64,000 bases of DNA, from NCBI RefSeq assembly GCF_013393905.1, contig NZ_CP040272.1, positions 6,010,001-6,074,000 of the forward strand. The letters are read 5' to 3'. The position numbers were made by a program, and so were the translations under genes. Origin of the DNA: Nostoc sp. C052 (GTDB lineage: Bacteria; Cyanobacteriota; Cyanobacteriia; Cyanobacteriales; Nostocaceae). Shown here one piece after another: positions 26,039 through 34,462 of this stretch (positions are counted from its first letter, which is position 1; every line of letters begins with the position of its first letter). Under the pieces are notes generated by a model. It worked only from the letters and a program-made list of their open reading frames with translations, had not been told where the DNA came from and made no database searches.

Positions 26039-26638
26039 AAATGAAACAAATTAGGTTTTGATGCAGCAACTGTTTTGACTATTAACTGTGTGTCTATCAT
26101 CGCTTTTTGCAAAAGCAGATGCACCAGTTTCTCAAACCGACTTACTCAAACTTATACCAATAAGAAACAAGAAAACCAGCCAATTAGGGGAGTTAGGCTG
26201 AAAACAGTCTGTCTTATGGTTAGAGATTAGCCGAGACTCACTTAGGAATTTGTGTTTAGCAAAAACTGCTGCAAGCAAACGGCTGTCTCTAGCTTCCCTC
26301 TCCTTTATAAGGCTACCGTGTACACACAAGTCTTAAAATTCAGCCTAATGCGGGGTTTCATTGTTTAGTTCTGATCTGTTCAATTGTGCTGGAACACTGT
26401 CATTGCGTTCGCGCAGCGTCTCGTAGAGAGGAGGAACCACGAAGCAATCGCAAAAACTCAGGGATTATGCGATTACTTCGCTCCGCTCGTAATGACAATT
26501 TTATTGGGTCTAGAAGACTTGAAACCCTTGCAACTAAAACTTGTGTGTACACCCTAGCCTTTACAAGGAGAGGGATTGAGGGTGAGGTAAACCAGGGGCA
26601 TGAATTGTATGTTATTTAACTCTTGTTCCTTAGTTAAC
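26039..26638. other. 600-base gap between cobB and cphA2, repeats only
   Basis: No gene. Besides the inverted-repeat element at 26294-26577, the middle holds typical Nostoc vocabulary (gttcgcgcagcgtctcgtagaga at about 26397-26418, then acttcgctccgctcgtaatgac). Short open frames in it follow the repeats and are not credible genes. Confidence 0.6.
26294..26577. mobile_element. MITE-like element with long imperfect terminal inverted repeats
   Basis: The left arm (about 26294-26331, cttccctctcctttataagg then ctaccgtgtacacacaagtc) is matched in reverse by the right arm (about 26538-26577). About 33 of 38 positions pair; ACTTGTGTGTACA is exact in both arms, at their inner ends. The core, about 205 bases, contains the dispersed 'gcgtctcgtagaga' repeat and no gene. 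It could be a non-autonomous transposable element, or two copies of one dispersed repeat that inserted in opposite directions. Confidence 0.55.
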
Positions 26639-28549
26639 TCACAAAATCGTCCCGGTTTCTTTCAAATAAACCCGCGTAAATGGTTCATCTTCACCCAAGG
26701 TATAATCTTCAATCAACCCTTTGCGACGAATAGAAATACCGTTGCCTTTTCTAATTACCACAGTTGAATTATCAAAAACATCCCGCACCAAAATCGTCTC
26801 AGTTTCGGTGGGATTATCCAAAACTACGAGATTACTACTCTGGTAAAATACGCCCTGTTCTTCGAGAATGTCTTCAGGGTACTCGGCAATCAGCAAATCA
26901 AGTTTGGGATGACGCAGCAGAGTTTGGACATTATTGTTGTAATCTTTGCTTAATACTTTTTTCGAGCGATTCACAAAAACTGCATCACGACAAACAGCGC
27001 CTATTGTCCAGTTGGGATTTTGCAAAAGGATATGGTCAATCGTCGCTTGCAGGTCTTCAACTGAGATTTTATTAAAGGTAATAATTGGTATCCTGGCATC
27101 TGCACCCGACTCAAAAAAGGTTTCTAAAATATGAGAAGGGACATCCACACTTTCACCAACAGAAGGTTTAAGATGCATTAAAACCCCTGGTGCAGCATTG
27201 ATTTCCAGGATGGCAAAGTTACTAGACTTCCAAGATTCTGCGAGACTTTTGGTAATCACATCGATACCGAGGCAGGTTAACTGGAAATGTTGGGCAATAT
27301 CTTGGGCCAAGATAATATTGTCAGCATGAACTGTCGGGGTTGCATCAATGCTTATACCTCCGGCTGAAAGATTGGCGACTTTACGCAGGTAAACAGTACG
27401 TCCTTTCTCAATCACGCTTTCTAGTGATAAGCGTTGTTCCTCTAGATAGAGTTCCATCGCTTCATCAATCTGAATTTTACTCATCGGCGAAGTTGGTGTG
27501 TCTAAACGTGCAGGTTTGCGGTTCTCTTGGCGAATTAACTCTGCAAGGGTTAAATACCCATCACCAACAACCGATGCGGGACGGCGTTCTGTGGCGGCGA
27601 CGAATCGACCATTGACACACAACAAACGAAAATCTGATCCTGAGATGCTTTTTTCAACAATTATTCGGGTTTGCTGATTTTCAGGAATCGCTGCCAGTGC
27701 GCGATTATAAGCAGATACCAGTTCTTTTGAGTCTTGTACATCAGCCGTGACGCCAATTCCTTTGTGACCGACTACTGGCTTAACTGCTACTGGATAGCCA
27801 ATTTCTCTTGCTGTTGCTAGGGCTTCTTTCTCGAAAAAGACAATATTACCTTCAGGTACCGGAAAACCCAAGGTTTTTAGAAATGCTTTACAGTCATCTT
27901 TACGGGTGGTAAACTCCGAATCTAGATGGCTATCACAGTTAAATGTTGTTGCTATCCCCCGAACGTGTTTTTTTCCCAAGCCGTATTGCATCAATCCTTC
28001 TTCCCACAAATAAAAGGCGGGAATCCCTTTCTCGTAGGCTGTTCGCAATAGGGCGTAAACCGTGGGGCCACCGTAGACAGATGCGCGGAATCTATCTTGC
28101 AACCTCACCAGCTGCTCATCAAAGGTGAAGTCTTCGCCTTGGGTAATGGCTTCAAACCAATCCCAAACAAAATAAACTACCTCTCTAGTTGTGCGTTCAT
28201 GTAATGATTGGGCACTAATTTGGGTGAGATGTGGATATGGCTTAACACTCCAGTGGTTAAGGTGTAAATCCATATCTAACTTGCCGACTTCGGAGACAAC
28301 ATGAGCAAAGAGATGGGCATAAGATTCATAGGTTTGATCGCGAAGATTTGGATAGCGATCGCCAATGCTCGCAATATAATCTTCAATGGGCAAAGGCTCT
28401 CTAGAATCAATTAGAGCAAAATCAAATACTAGCGCCCCGACATCTAAATAGGGGTTGGGCCCAATGTAATGCTTGAAGTTGAAAATATCGAATACATCCG
28501 TCCTTCTAGCATTAATGCGGACTAATTCACTGCTTTTTTGTAGAACCAT
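26639..28549 (-). CDS. cphA2: Cyanophycin synthetase of the CphA2 type
   Basis: 636 residues, against about 870-900 for classical CphA1. It has a cyanophycin-synthetase N-domain, an ATP-grasp domain with GYPVAVKPVVGHKGIGVTAD (about residue 253), IIVEKSISGSDFRLLCVNGR, ATERRPASVVGDGYLTLAEL, and ILEINAAPGVLMHLKPSVGE (about 455), and a short remnant of the Mur-ligase-like domain that lacks the P-loop (GTxGKT) of CphA1. CphA2 enzymes of nitrogen-fixing cyanobacteria polymerise beta-aspartyl-arginine dipeptides into cyanophycin using one ATP per dipeptide, rather than starting from free Asp and Arg. The cyanophycinase gene is divergent 0.8 kb away, which supports the assignment. Confidence 0.85.
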   Translation of the reverse strand: MVLQKSSELVRINARRTDVFDIFNFKHYIGPNPYLDVGALVFDFALIDSREPLPIEDYIASIGDRYPNLRDQTYESYAHLFAHVVSEVGKLDMDLHLNHWSVKPYPHLTQISAQSLHERTTREVVYFVWDWFEAITQGEDFTFDEQLVRLQDRFRASVYGGPTVYALLRTAYEKGIPAFYLWEEGLMQYGLGKKHVRGIATTFNCDSHLDSEFTTRKDDCKAFLKTLGFPVPEGNIVFFEKEALATAREIGYPVAVKPVVGHKGIGVTADVQDSKELVSAYNRALAAIPENQQTRIIVEKSISGSDFRLLCVNGRFVAATERRPASVVGDGYLTLAELIRQENRKPARLDTPTSPMSKIQIDEAMELYLEEQRLSLESVIEKGRTVYLRKVANLSAGGISIDATPTVHADNIILAQDIAQHFQLTCLGIDVITKSLAESWKSSNFAILEINAAPGVLMHLKPSVGESVDVPSHILETFFESGADARIPIITFNKISVEDLQATIDHILLQNPNWTIGAVCRDAVFVNRSKKVLSKDYNNNVQTLLRHPKLDLLIAEYPEDILEEQGVFYQSSNLVVLDNPTETETILVRDVFDNSTVVIRKGNGISIRRKGLIEDYTLGEDEPFTRVYLKETGTIL

Positions 28550-28865
28550 TAATTACGAACCTTTGGCTTAACACCCTAAAATTTAAATGCTGAGTTATGA
28601 TTACTCAGAATTGTTGATTGTAGATTAGTTGACATTTATTTTGGAGAGTAATGGCTTGGCCATTCAACTAATCAGAACCTAAGCTAACTCTATTAGTAAG
28701 CATTTTCAACTATCTCAAGGCATAATTAAATCCCCATTCCTCAGCCAGGAATCAAGAATAGTCAATTCATCCTCAAGAATCATCAGAGATATAACTTTTG
28801 AAAGGTGCAACACTCACTTAAGCAAGTGTATAAATAAATGTAGGGTATCAAAAAGACAGCAAAGT
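28550..28865. other. Divergent promoter region between cphA2 and a small gene
   Basis: 316 bases of AT-rich DNA. It should contain the cphA2 promoter (minus) and that of the 67-residue protein; the sequence TATAAAT near 28830 could be a -10 element of the latter. I see no other feature. Confidence 0.4.
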
Positions 28866-29069
28866 ATGAATAGCACACAAGCTGCTCTAAGAGATGAAAT
28901 TCGAGAACTTGCTGAAGAAGCTTTTCACCAAAAGCTGATTTCTGGGCATGGAGATGGGGCAGATATGGATGAGTATCAAATTGTTTACCAAGGTAAACCC
29001 AGGCATCTCCCACTAGAACAAGCACGTTTTTTCTTAACTAACTTGCTTTACAGAAGCCGGATTCATTAG
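28866..29069 (+). CDS. Small conserved-looking protein between cphA2 and cphB
   Basis: 67 residues: an acidic, helical N-terminus (AALRDEIRELAEEAFHQKLI), then SGHGDGADMDEYQIVYQGKP, then RHLPLEQARFFLTNLLYRSR. The combination of a helical start and a polar, well-ordered centre, normal codon use and position right before a strong hairpin suggests a real gene. I do not recognise a family. Because it lies between the cyanophycin synthetase and cyanophycinase genes, and on the cphB strand, a link to cyanophycin is possible but unproven. Confidence 0.65.
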   Translation: MNSTQAALRDEIRELAEEAFHQKLISGHGDGADMDEYQIVYQGKPRHLPLEQARFFLTNLLYRSRIH

Positions 29070-29145
29070 CATTTGCCATTAAATATCATCTAATTGCACC
29101 CAGCTAGAGTTATATAGCAATTACTCTTAGTCACATAGCCAATAA

Positions 29146-29172
29146 CGCCTCTAGAAAATACTTCTAGAGGCG
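29146..29172. terminator. Strong hairpin after the 67-residue gene
   Basis: CGCCTCTAGAA (29146-29156) and TTCTAGAGGCG (29162-29172) form a perfect 11-bp stem with loop AATAC, 77 bases after the stop codon. There is no T-run right after it (gttgacg), so it could be a processing or stability element, or a weak terminator. Confidence 0.55.
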
Positions 29173-29355
29173 GTTGACGTTGCGGATTTTATTGAGTAGA
29201 TGAAAATTTAGGTACTTTTTAGGATAAATCTTTTGGTCTAATTGCGCTCACAAATGTTAATCCTATTTGTATCAAGTAATCTACCAAAGGGATGATTTGA
29301 TAGTTTTAATTGTCATGGTTTAGTGAAATTTATTAACTTAAATTCAGGGGGCATC

Positions 29356-30210
29356 ATGGTGGAAAGTAATATCAAACGGCAGTTGGTAATTATTGGGGGA
29401 GCCGAAGATAAAGAAGGAGATTCCGTAATTTTGCGAGACTTTGTACGACGCGCTGGCGGTACAAAAGCGTACATTGTGATTCTGACAGCGGCAACAGAAC
29501 TACCAAGAGAAGTGGGAGAAAATTATATCAGAGTGTTTGAGCGCTTGGGAGCCGAAACTGTTCGCATCATTGATACAGAAACCCGTGAAGATGCCTCTTC
29601 ATCTACCGCCTTGGAAGCTATTAAGAAAGCAACTGGTGTGTTTTTTACAGGAGGAGACCAAGCTCGGATTACCAGTATCCTTAAAGATACCGAAATTGAT
29701 GTGGCAATTCACAAACGCTTCTCTGAAGGTGTAGTTGTCGCAGGTACAAGCGCGGGCGCTGCTGTGATGCCAGATAAAATGATTGTAGAAGGTGACTCCC
29801 AGACACATCCTCGAATTGAAACTGTTGAAATGGGCCCAGGTATGGGATTTTTACCAGGGGTAGTAATTGACCAGCATTTTTCTCAGCGCGGACGCTTGGG
29901 ACGCTTAATTTCAGCTTTAATACTAGAACCTGCTGTCTTAGGATTTGGTATTGACGAAAATACCGCGATGGTAGTTACAGATAATCAAGTTGAAGTGATT
30001 GGTGAAGGTGCGGTGACGATTGTTGATGAATCAGAGGCTACATATAACAATATGGGCGAAATTTTGAAGGATGAGTCTTTGGCAATTTGTGGAGCAAAGC
30101 TTCATATTTTGCCACATGGCTTCAAATTTGACCTGAAAACCCGCCAGCCTATCCTAAATAATGGCTCTGTGCCAAATAGCTCTGTGCCAGTTGCTTCAAT
30201 CAGCACCTAA
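29356..30210 (+). CDS. cphB: Cyanophycinase CphB
   Basis: 284 residues from the ATG at 29356 (CAGGGGG just upstream; a GTG 11 codons earlier is less likely). A serine peptidase of family S51 that cuts cyanophycin into beta-Asp-Arg dipeptides. Family marks are LVIIGGAEDKEGDSVILRDF at the start, FFTGGDQARI (about residue 97), the nucleophile elbow VAGTSAGAAVMPDKMI (Ser about 131), LPGVVIDQHFSQRGRLGRL and LGFGIDENTAMVV. Together with the divergent cphA2 this gives a synthesis and breakdown pair for the nitrogen reserve polymer. The long untranslated leader (about 290 bases from the previous gene) leaves room for regulation. Confidence 0.94.
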   Translation: MVESNIKRQLVIIGGAEDKEGDSVILRDFVRRAGGTKAYIVILTAATELPREVGENYIRVFERLGAETVRIIDTETREDASSSTALEAIKKATGVFFTGGDQARITSILKDTEIDVAIHKRFSEGVVVAGTSAGAAVMPDKMIVEGDSQTHPRIETVEMGPGMGFLPGVVIDQHFSQRGRLGRLISALILEPAVLGFGIDENTAMVVTDNQVEVIGEGAVTIVDESEATYNNMGEILKDESLAICGAKLHILPHGFKFDLKTRQPILNNGSVPNSSVPVASIST

Positions 30211-30431
30211 CTTTTAACAGATGTATTTAAACTACAAGTTTTATGCTTCGTGGCGGCTGCTGCCGCTAACAATACAGTTCGGTTAACAAAATCCCAAAAT
30301 TTTACTTCATACATTACATTAGCAGTGGTGTACATCTGTACGCCACTACAACCGATTAACTGTGCTGCACAGATTTTTGAAAAAATAACACCAATTGATG
30401 GGGATTTCTAAGACTCAATTTCCGCATAGCT

Positions 30432-30562
30432 CCTTATAACTGGGAGCATCCCAATTTTGCAAATTGACTAAGATAACAGATTGTCATTGCGAACGCTCCA
30501 TTTCATTCCGCTCGCAATGACAAAATATGTTTTTACACATTTGGGATGCTCCCTTATAACTG
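30432..30562. mobile_element. MITE-like element flanked by an 11-bp direct repeat
   Basis: The direct repeat CCTTATAACTG occurs at 30432-30442 and 30552-30562. Just inside, GGAGCATCCCAA on the left is the inverse of TTGGGATGCTC(C) on the right (30541-30551). An inner palindrome (tgtcattgcgaacg with cgctcgcaatgaca) strengthens the fold. This is the expected structure of a small non-autonomous transposon with a target-site duplication. The rest of the gap 30211-30581 has no gene. Confidence 0.75.
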
Positions 30563-30581
30563 TATCTCTAATGACCAATGA

Positions 30582-31133
30582 CTAATTTTGAGAATTTGCC
30601 TCAATTTTGTTTAACCAAATTACTAAGTCATCTGCATGAACTTCTATCTCACTTCCTAAAGTTTTGACATATAGAAGTCCATCACTAATGCTTAAATCTC
30701 TGATTGGATACCATGAATCTCTTGTCTGGATTAAAAGATCAGATGAAATTCCTAGTTGTAAAGTATTCTTGCGATATTTCCACCAAGCTCGCCATAAAAG
30801 GACAGATTTAGTACATTGCAACCTATAACCTTGAGGAACTTGGCAGTATTGATAGCAATAGAAGCCATGACTATCTATGTCACCCTTAAGAATGTAATTG
30901 TATTCTGCTAAAGCCTGATTCAGCAATTCCCAATGAGATGATTTAGATAAAATCAAAAATTCAGATGTTGTAGTATTCAGTTGGGCAGTGCTAATTATAC
31001 CTTCAGCTTTTGCTGTCAAATGGTTAATTTTATAAACTGTTTGTGCTGTTAAAGACGGATTTGCCAATAAAATATCTTTTTTCTGGATAGAGTTGCCTAC
31101 AAACTCCCTAACTAAATCTAAATTAGACAACAT
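30582..31133 (-). CDS. Cyanobacterial conserved-type protein, unknown function
   Basis: 183 residues, cytoplasmic, no signal peptide. It begins MLSNLDLVREFVGNSIQKKD and has a helical half (to about residue 75) and a beta-rich half with aromatic segments (SHGFYCYQYCQVPQGYRLQC, LLWRAWWKYRKNTLQLGISS, RDSWYPIRDLSISDGLLYVK). The C-terminus HADDLVIWLNKIEAN is helical. I do not recognise a family. It is downstream of cphB on the opposite strand with a transposon-like repeat in between. Confidence 0.65.
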   Translation of the reverse strand: MLSNLDLVREFVGNSIQKKDILLANPSLTAQTVYKINHLTAKAEGIISTAQLNTTTSEFLILSKSSHWELLNQALAEYNYILKGDIDSHGFYCYQYCQVPQGYRLQCTKSVLLWRAWWKYRKNTLQLGISSDLLIQTRDSWYPIRDLSISDGLLYVKTLGSEIEVHADDLVIWLNKIEANSQN

Positions 31134-31318
31134 AAAATTGTTGATACTAAGTGAACTGGTGTTGTGATTTCTCTAACACTCTGTAAATTAGTATCTACAC
31201 TGATTTTGTTATGATATCAGGATAATTCTGATCTATATTTATACTGTCTTTGTAGCGGGAATTTACCAAGGACATTGGTATTGAGTACTTTTACTTACTC
31301 ACCACCGAGTAGCAATTT

Positions 31319-31444
31319 CTAGTCGCCCCAATACTTGTCGGGTTTTGGGGAAAAGGGGAAGGGGAAAGAAAAAACCTTTAACCTTTTCCCCAAACCCAAT
31401 GCCGAGTTAAAAATGCACAAAGCGAGCAGTATTGCTAGTCGCCC
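31319..31444. mobile_element. Second 'ttaaagg' element, flanked by a 10-bp direct repeat
   Basis: CTAGTCGCCC is present at 31319-31328 and again at 31435-31444. Between them, CAATACTTG... on the left and ...CAGTATTG on the right are terminal inverted ends, and the core (ggggaaaaggggaaggggaaag, then aacctttaaccttttcccc) folds back as in the element at 23732-23842. The remainder of the gap between the unknown protein and the M23 peptidase has no gene. Confidence 0.7.
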
Positions 31445-31450
31445 AATACT

Positions 31451-32365
31451 TTATGGTGATTTTGTTAAAGTATAAAAACTGTCAGAACGAATCTGACTGC
31501 CATTTCGCCAAACTTCCACTCTTTGAGGAGTGATTAAATAAGAAAAACTACCATTATTTGCTCGATATCTGCTTTTACCAATATGCAAAGCTTGTATCTT
31601 TATCGGCTGGCTTGAATCTTGCTTTAACTGCCCAATATAAAATAACTGACCATTTTCTTCACAGACTTTTACACGAGTGCTGGCAGTCTCACCTTCAATG
31701 ATGGTAGTTCCGTTGCACTTAGTATCACTGCTTATAAGTACAAAATCTCTTGGAATTGGCTGTGAAGGTGAAATTTGCTTTGCTACTCGGGGTGTCGAGA
31801 CTGGGTAATTTGGGTTATCTACTTGCTGAACTTTAGAACCAGAACCAACACTTGCAGTTACGGATGTCAACAGACGAAGGGGGTCAACTGCTATTTGGCC
31901 ATTTGGATGAACTTCAAAGTGCAAATGAGGTGCTGTGCTATTGCCTGTAGACCCCATCTCGGCAATAATTTGACCTTGAATGACCTGTTGACCTTTGCTC
32001 ACCAACAAACGGCGATTGTGACCATAAACAGTAGTGCTACCGTCGAGATGTTTGATGGTTATGGCATTTCCCAATCCCCAATTATCCCAACCGGCTTTGA
32101 CAACTATACCGGATGCGGCAGCAACAATAGGAGTTCCAGATGACCCGGCGATATCAATTCCTTCATGTTGATATTTGCGGAAGCCTTGAGAAATAAACCC
32201 TTGAGTCGGCCAGATTAAGTTAGAAGCAGGGATAGGAGTTTGCCCAATTGGGGAATCGCCTGCTAACTGTGTTAGGGCAGATGTAGCTGTACTTAATATA
32301 GCGGTTAAGGATATTAATCCAATTAGTCCATAAGTACGATATCGATAACCGATAGCTTTTTTCAT
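31451..32365 (-). CDS. M23-family metallopeptidase (LytM type), exported
   Basis: 304 residues from the ATG at 32365 (MKKAIGYRYRTYGLIGLISL, a signal anchor). An in-frame start 40 codons upstream exists but would bury the signal. The peptidase domain has HEGIDIAGSSGTPIVAAASG (Zn-binding H and D) and STAPHLHFEVHPNG (second Zn histidines), with TTVYGHNRRLLVSKGQQVIQ between. Such enzymes cut peptidoglycan cross-links. The C-terminal 100 residues form a separate domain (SDTKCNGTTIIEGETASTRV to LITPQRVEVWRNGSQIRSDS) that I cannot name. Confidence 0.88.
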   Translation of the reverse strand: MKKAIGYRYRTYGLIGLISLTAILSTATSALTQLAGDSPIGQTPIPASNLIWPTQGFISQGFRKYQHEGIDIAGSSGTPIVAAASGIVVKAGWDNWGLGNAITIKHLDGSTTVYGHNRRLLVSKGQQVIQGQIIAEMGSTGNSTAPHLHFEVHPNGQIAVDPLRLLTSVTASVGSGSKVQQVDNPNYPVSTPRVAKQISPSQPIPRDFVLISSDTKCNGTTIIEGETASTRVKVCEENGQLFYIGQLKQDSSQPIKIQALHIGKSRYRANNGSFSYLITPQRVEVWRNGSQIRSDSFYTLTKSP

Positions 32366-32584
32366 AAGTTGCAAGTCTATTAAAACAATAAGGGACTGAC
32401 AAATAAAAAAATATTCAATTAACTCTTGTGGGATGGGCGACAAGAGAGCCATACAGACTGGACGCTCATGTTGCCCACTCCACAATATTGGATAATTTAT
32501 TTCTTGGAGTTCCCTAATTCAGACACTTTCTGATTATTTGTTGTTTCAAGGTGACTCAGAAAATATCAGGAAATAATAGAAAAA

Positions 32585-33586
32585 TTACCCATTAAAAACA
32601 CGACTGCGCCACTTATTCAATCGGGATTCTCCAATTGTGGCAGACCGTCGAGAATCAGCAATTTGCTCTTGCAAAGCTGCAATCTGTTTTGCTTGGGCGT
32701 CAGCTTGCTGTTGCAAAGATGTATATTCGCCTGTGCTGCTAACAGAACTGGAAGACTGCCAACTACTACTAAATTTTGTTGCCCCGATGCTAGCAAAGGG
32801 TCTTAAGTCTGCTAGTTGTTGTTGCAAAGCTGTAATCTGGCTTTCTTGGTCTTGAATCTTTTGCCGTAAGCTTTGTTCGCCTGCTGTGGGAGTTGCAATA
32901 AAGCCTGGAGTAGTAGTTTCTGGCTTTGGCTTGAATATTTCAGCAAGTATTGCACTCACATCGGTGGGTTTCAGTTTACCGTAAGGAGTGTTGGTAATTA
33001 GCGATCGCACCAGTTGGGGTTCATTATTCGTAACTAGGTTCTTATCACTGCTAGAATTGCTCCGCACTAGTTGCAGCATATTGGTAAATTCCAATATCTT
33101 TTTACCCGTTTGGGTTTTGTAACCCCGGTAATATGGCACTATATTATCCCCAAAGGCATCTAGATACTCGTCGCTATCAAGATAAGAATCAATATCCGCC
33201 TCAAAGCCTGATTCATCTAAAATGTTGCTGTGATAAGTTGTCTCGGAGTAGTCATCAGGAGCGCGGCCCAGTAGGTGTTTAAAGTTTAGTTCAATCGCAC
33301 GGTAGCGGTAAACGTTATTAAAAAATCTGGAGCGATACAACTCTGATTTAGCAACCTGACGCACAAACTCACGAACATCAATTAGACCTTGCTTGAGTTG
33401 GGATTCTGGAACGATAAGCCGCTCACTTTCCATAATGTAGGCATTACCCAATACTTGCCGATAAACTGCCCGGATGACAATTTCGATGTCATCAGCTGAA
33501 GCAATAGTCCATAGTTCGATGGGTTCTGTTTGGGAAAATGCTTGATATTGGCGTCGGCCGGTTTTGTCGTCGATGAAGGTCTGCAT
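32585..33586 (-). CDS. Phycobilisome rod linker polypeptide with a coiled-coil C-terminus
   Basis: 333 residues. The PBS-linker domain spans about residues 25-180 with the hallmarks IVIRAVYRQVLGNAYIMESE, IDVREFVRQVAKSELYRSRF, AIELNFKHLLGRAPDDYSET and YLDSDEYLDAFGDNIVPYYRG. There is no CpcD capping domain at the C-terminus; instead, two heptad-rich segments about 55 residues apart resemble each other (SLRQKIQDQESQITALQQQL and SLQQQADAQAKQIAALQEQI). There is no membrane helix, so it is not a CpcL-type linker. It lies 545 bases downstream of cpeR on the same strand. A rod linker for phycoerythrin or phycocyanin is likely; which one is not settled here. Confidence 0.85.
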   Translation of the reverse strand: MQTFIDDKTGRRQYQAFSQTEPIELWTIASADDIEIVIRAVYRQVLGNAYIMESERLIVPESQLKQGLIDVREFVRQVAKSELYRSRFFNNVYRYRAIELNFKHLLGRAPDDYSETTYHSNILDESGFEADIDSYLDSDEYLDAFGDNIVPYYRGYKTQTGKKILEFTNMLQLVRSNSSSDKNLVTNNEPQLVRSLITNTPYGKLKPTDVSAILAEIFKPKPETTTPGFIATPTAGEQSLRQKIQDQESQITALQQQLADLRPFASIGATKFSSSWQSSSSVSSTGEYTSLQQQADAQAKQIAALQEQIADSRRSATIGESRLNKWRSRVFNG

Positions 33587-33976
33587 ATTTGGGTTCGTGT
33601 AGGTAGGAGTAACTAATGACTTTTAAAGGTAATGGGAACTAGCATCGCTTCTCTTACGAGACACGCAAGGAACGCAGAAGTAGTCAAAAGTAGCCGATAT
33701 TTTAGGTTAAGAGACTTTAGAGAACCCGCAAAATAGCAATTGGCTCTCAACAATCAAAAGTCTAAAAACTTCTTTACCTAAGCTTTTAACCTGTTATTAT
33801 CTGGCTGCTTACTTTTACTCAACAATGCTAAATGGTTGTTAGTTTTTAGTTTTCAGCACTTAGTTTTAGCAATAACTACTAAAGCCTAACTACTAAGCTT
33901 TGCTAATTCTCTTTACAGTCACGATTAATTTATCAAGTTTTGGGGAGCTTTTTAGTTACATTTTCTAACAAACTTA

Positions 33977-34049
33977 GACGGCTAACTGTTAATAACTAAC
34001 AGCTAATCACGATCAGAAATTAGCAATTAGACATTAACAATTAGCCGTC
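33977..34049. terminator. Inverted repeat between cpeR and the second linker
   Basis: GACGGCTAACTGTTAA (33977-33992) and TTAACAATTAGCCGTC (34034-34049) are inverted copies with one mismatch. It lies 82 bases downstream of the cpeR stop. It may end or attenuate the cpe transcript before the second linker gene. The rest of 33587-34130 is AT-rich, with several shorter 'agttagtt/aactaact' motifs and no gene. Confidence 0.5.
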
Positions 34050-34130
34050 AACCCCCTTGGGGAGTATTTAAAATTCAAAATTTAATTTTGAATTGGAGTT
34101 GTCAAAAAAATTTCCACAGGATAGAGACTT

Positions 34131-34436
34131 TCAAGGACGCTCATCAAATCTAGTGTAGAAACCACCGTATTTTATCCAGTATTGTTTCAAGGTATGATGA
34201 GGCGTATGCAAACTAGCTTTTGCCTGATATAAAATTACTTGACGATGATCGCCCATCCAAATTTTATTAATGGGGTCAACGGATATTGTTGTTCCTCCTA
34301 AAGAAGCAACACATTGAGAGAATCTCTCAATCGTTGTATATTCTAATGTCTCGAATATAAAAAAGTTACCCGAACAAATCAAGTGGCGGCTGCGAATCCA
34401 GCAGCGCATCTTTTTTTCAGCCTGTGGAGGTAACAT
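34131..34436 (-). CDS. cpeR: CpeR, activator of phycoerythrin gene expression
   Basis: 101 residues from the ATG at 34436, MLPPQAEKKMRCWIRSRHLI onward, the same start and size as CpeR of Fremyella, where it is the last gene of cpeCDESTR and is needed for cpeBA expression in green light. An upstream in-frame ATG at 34469 would overlap the end of cpeT. Characteristic stretches are RHLICSGNFFIFETLEYTTI, CVASLGGTTISVDPINKIW and TLKQYWIKYGGFYTRFDERP. It has no obvious DNA-binding fold. The order cpeS-cpeT-cpeR is kept here. Confidence 0.92.
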   Translation of the reverse strand: MLPPQAEKKMRCWIRSRHLICSGNFFIFETLEYTTIERFSQCVASLGGTTISVDPINKIWMGDHRQVILYQAKASLHTPHHTLKQYWIKYGGFYTRFDERP

Positions 34437-34462
34437 TTTGGTTTTAACAGATTCAAGCTGAA

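Noticed and set aside
26132..26619. Short frames in the cobB-cphA2 gap
   Set aside because: They lie in the inverted-repeat element and have repeat-derived composition.
28783..29025. Open frame of 80 codons on the minus strand
   Set aside because: It is the shadow of the small gene at 28866-29069, which has the better composition.
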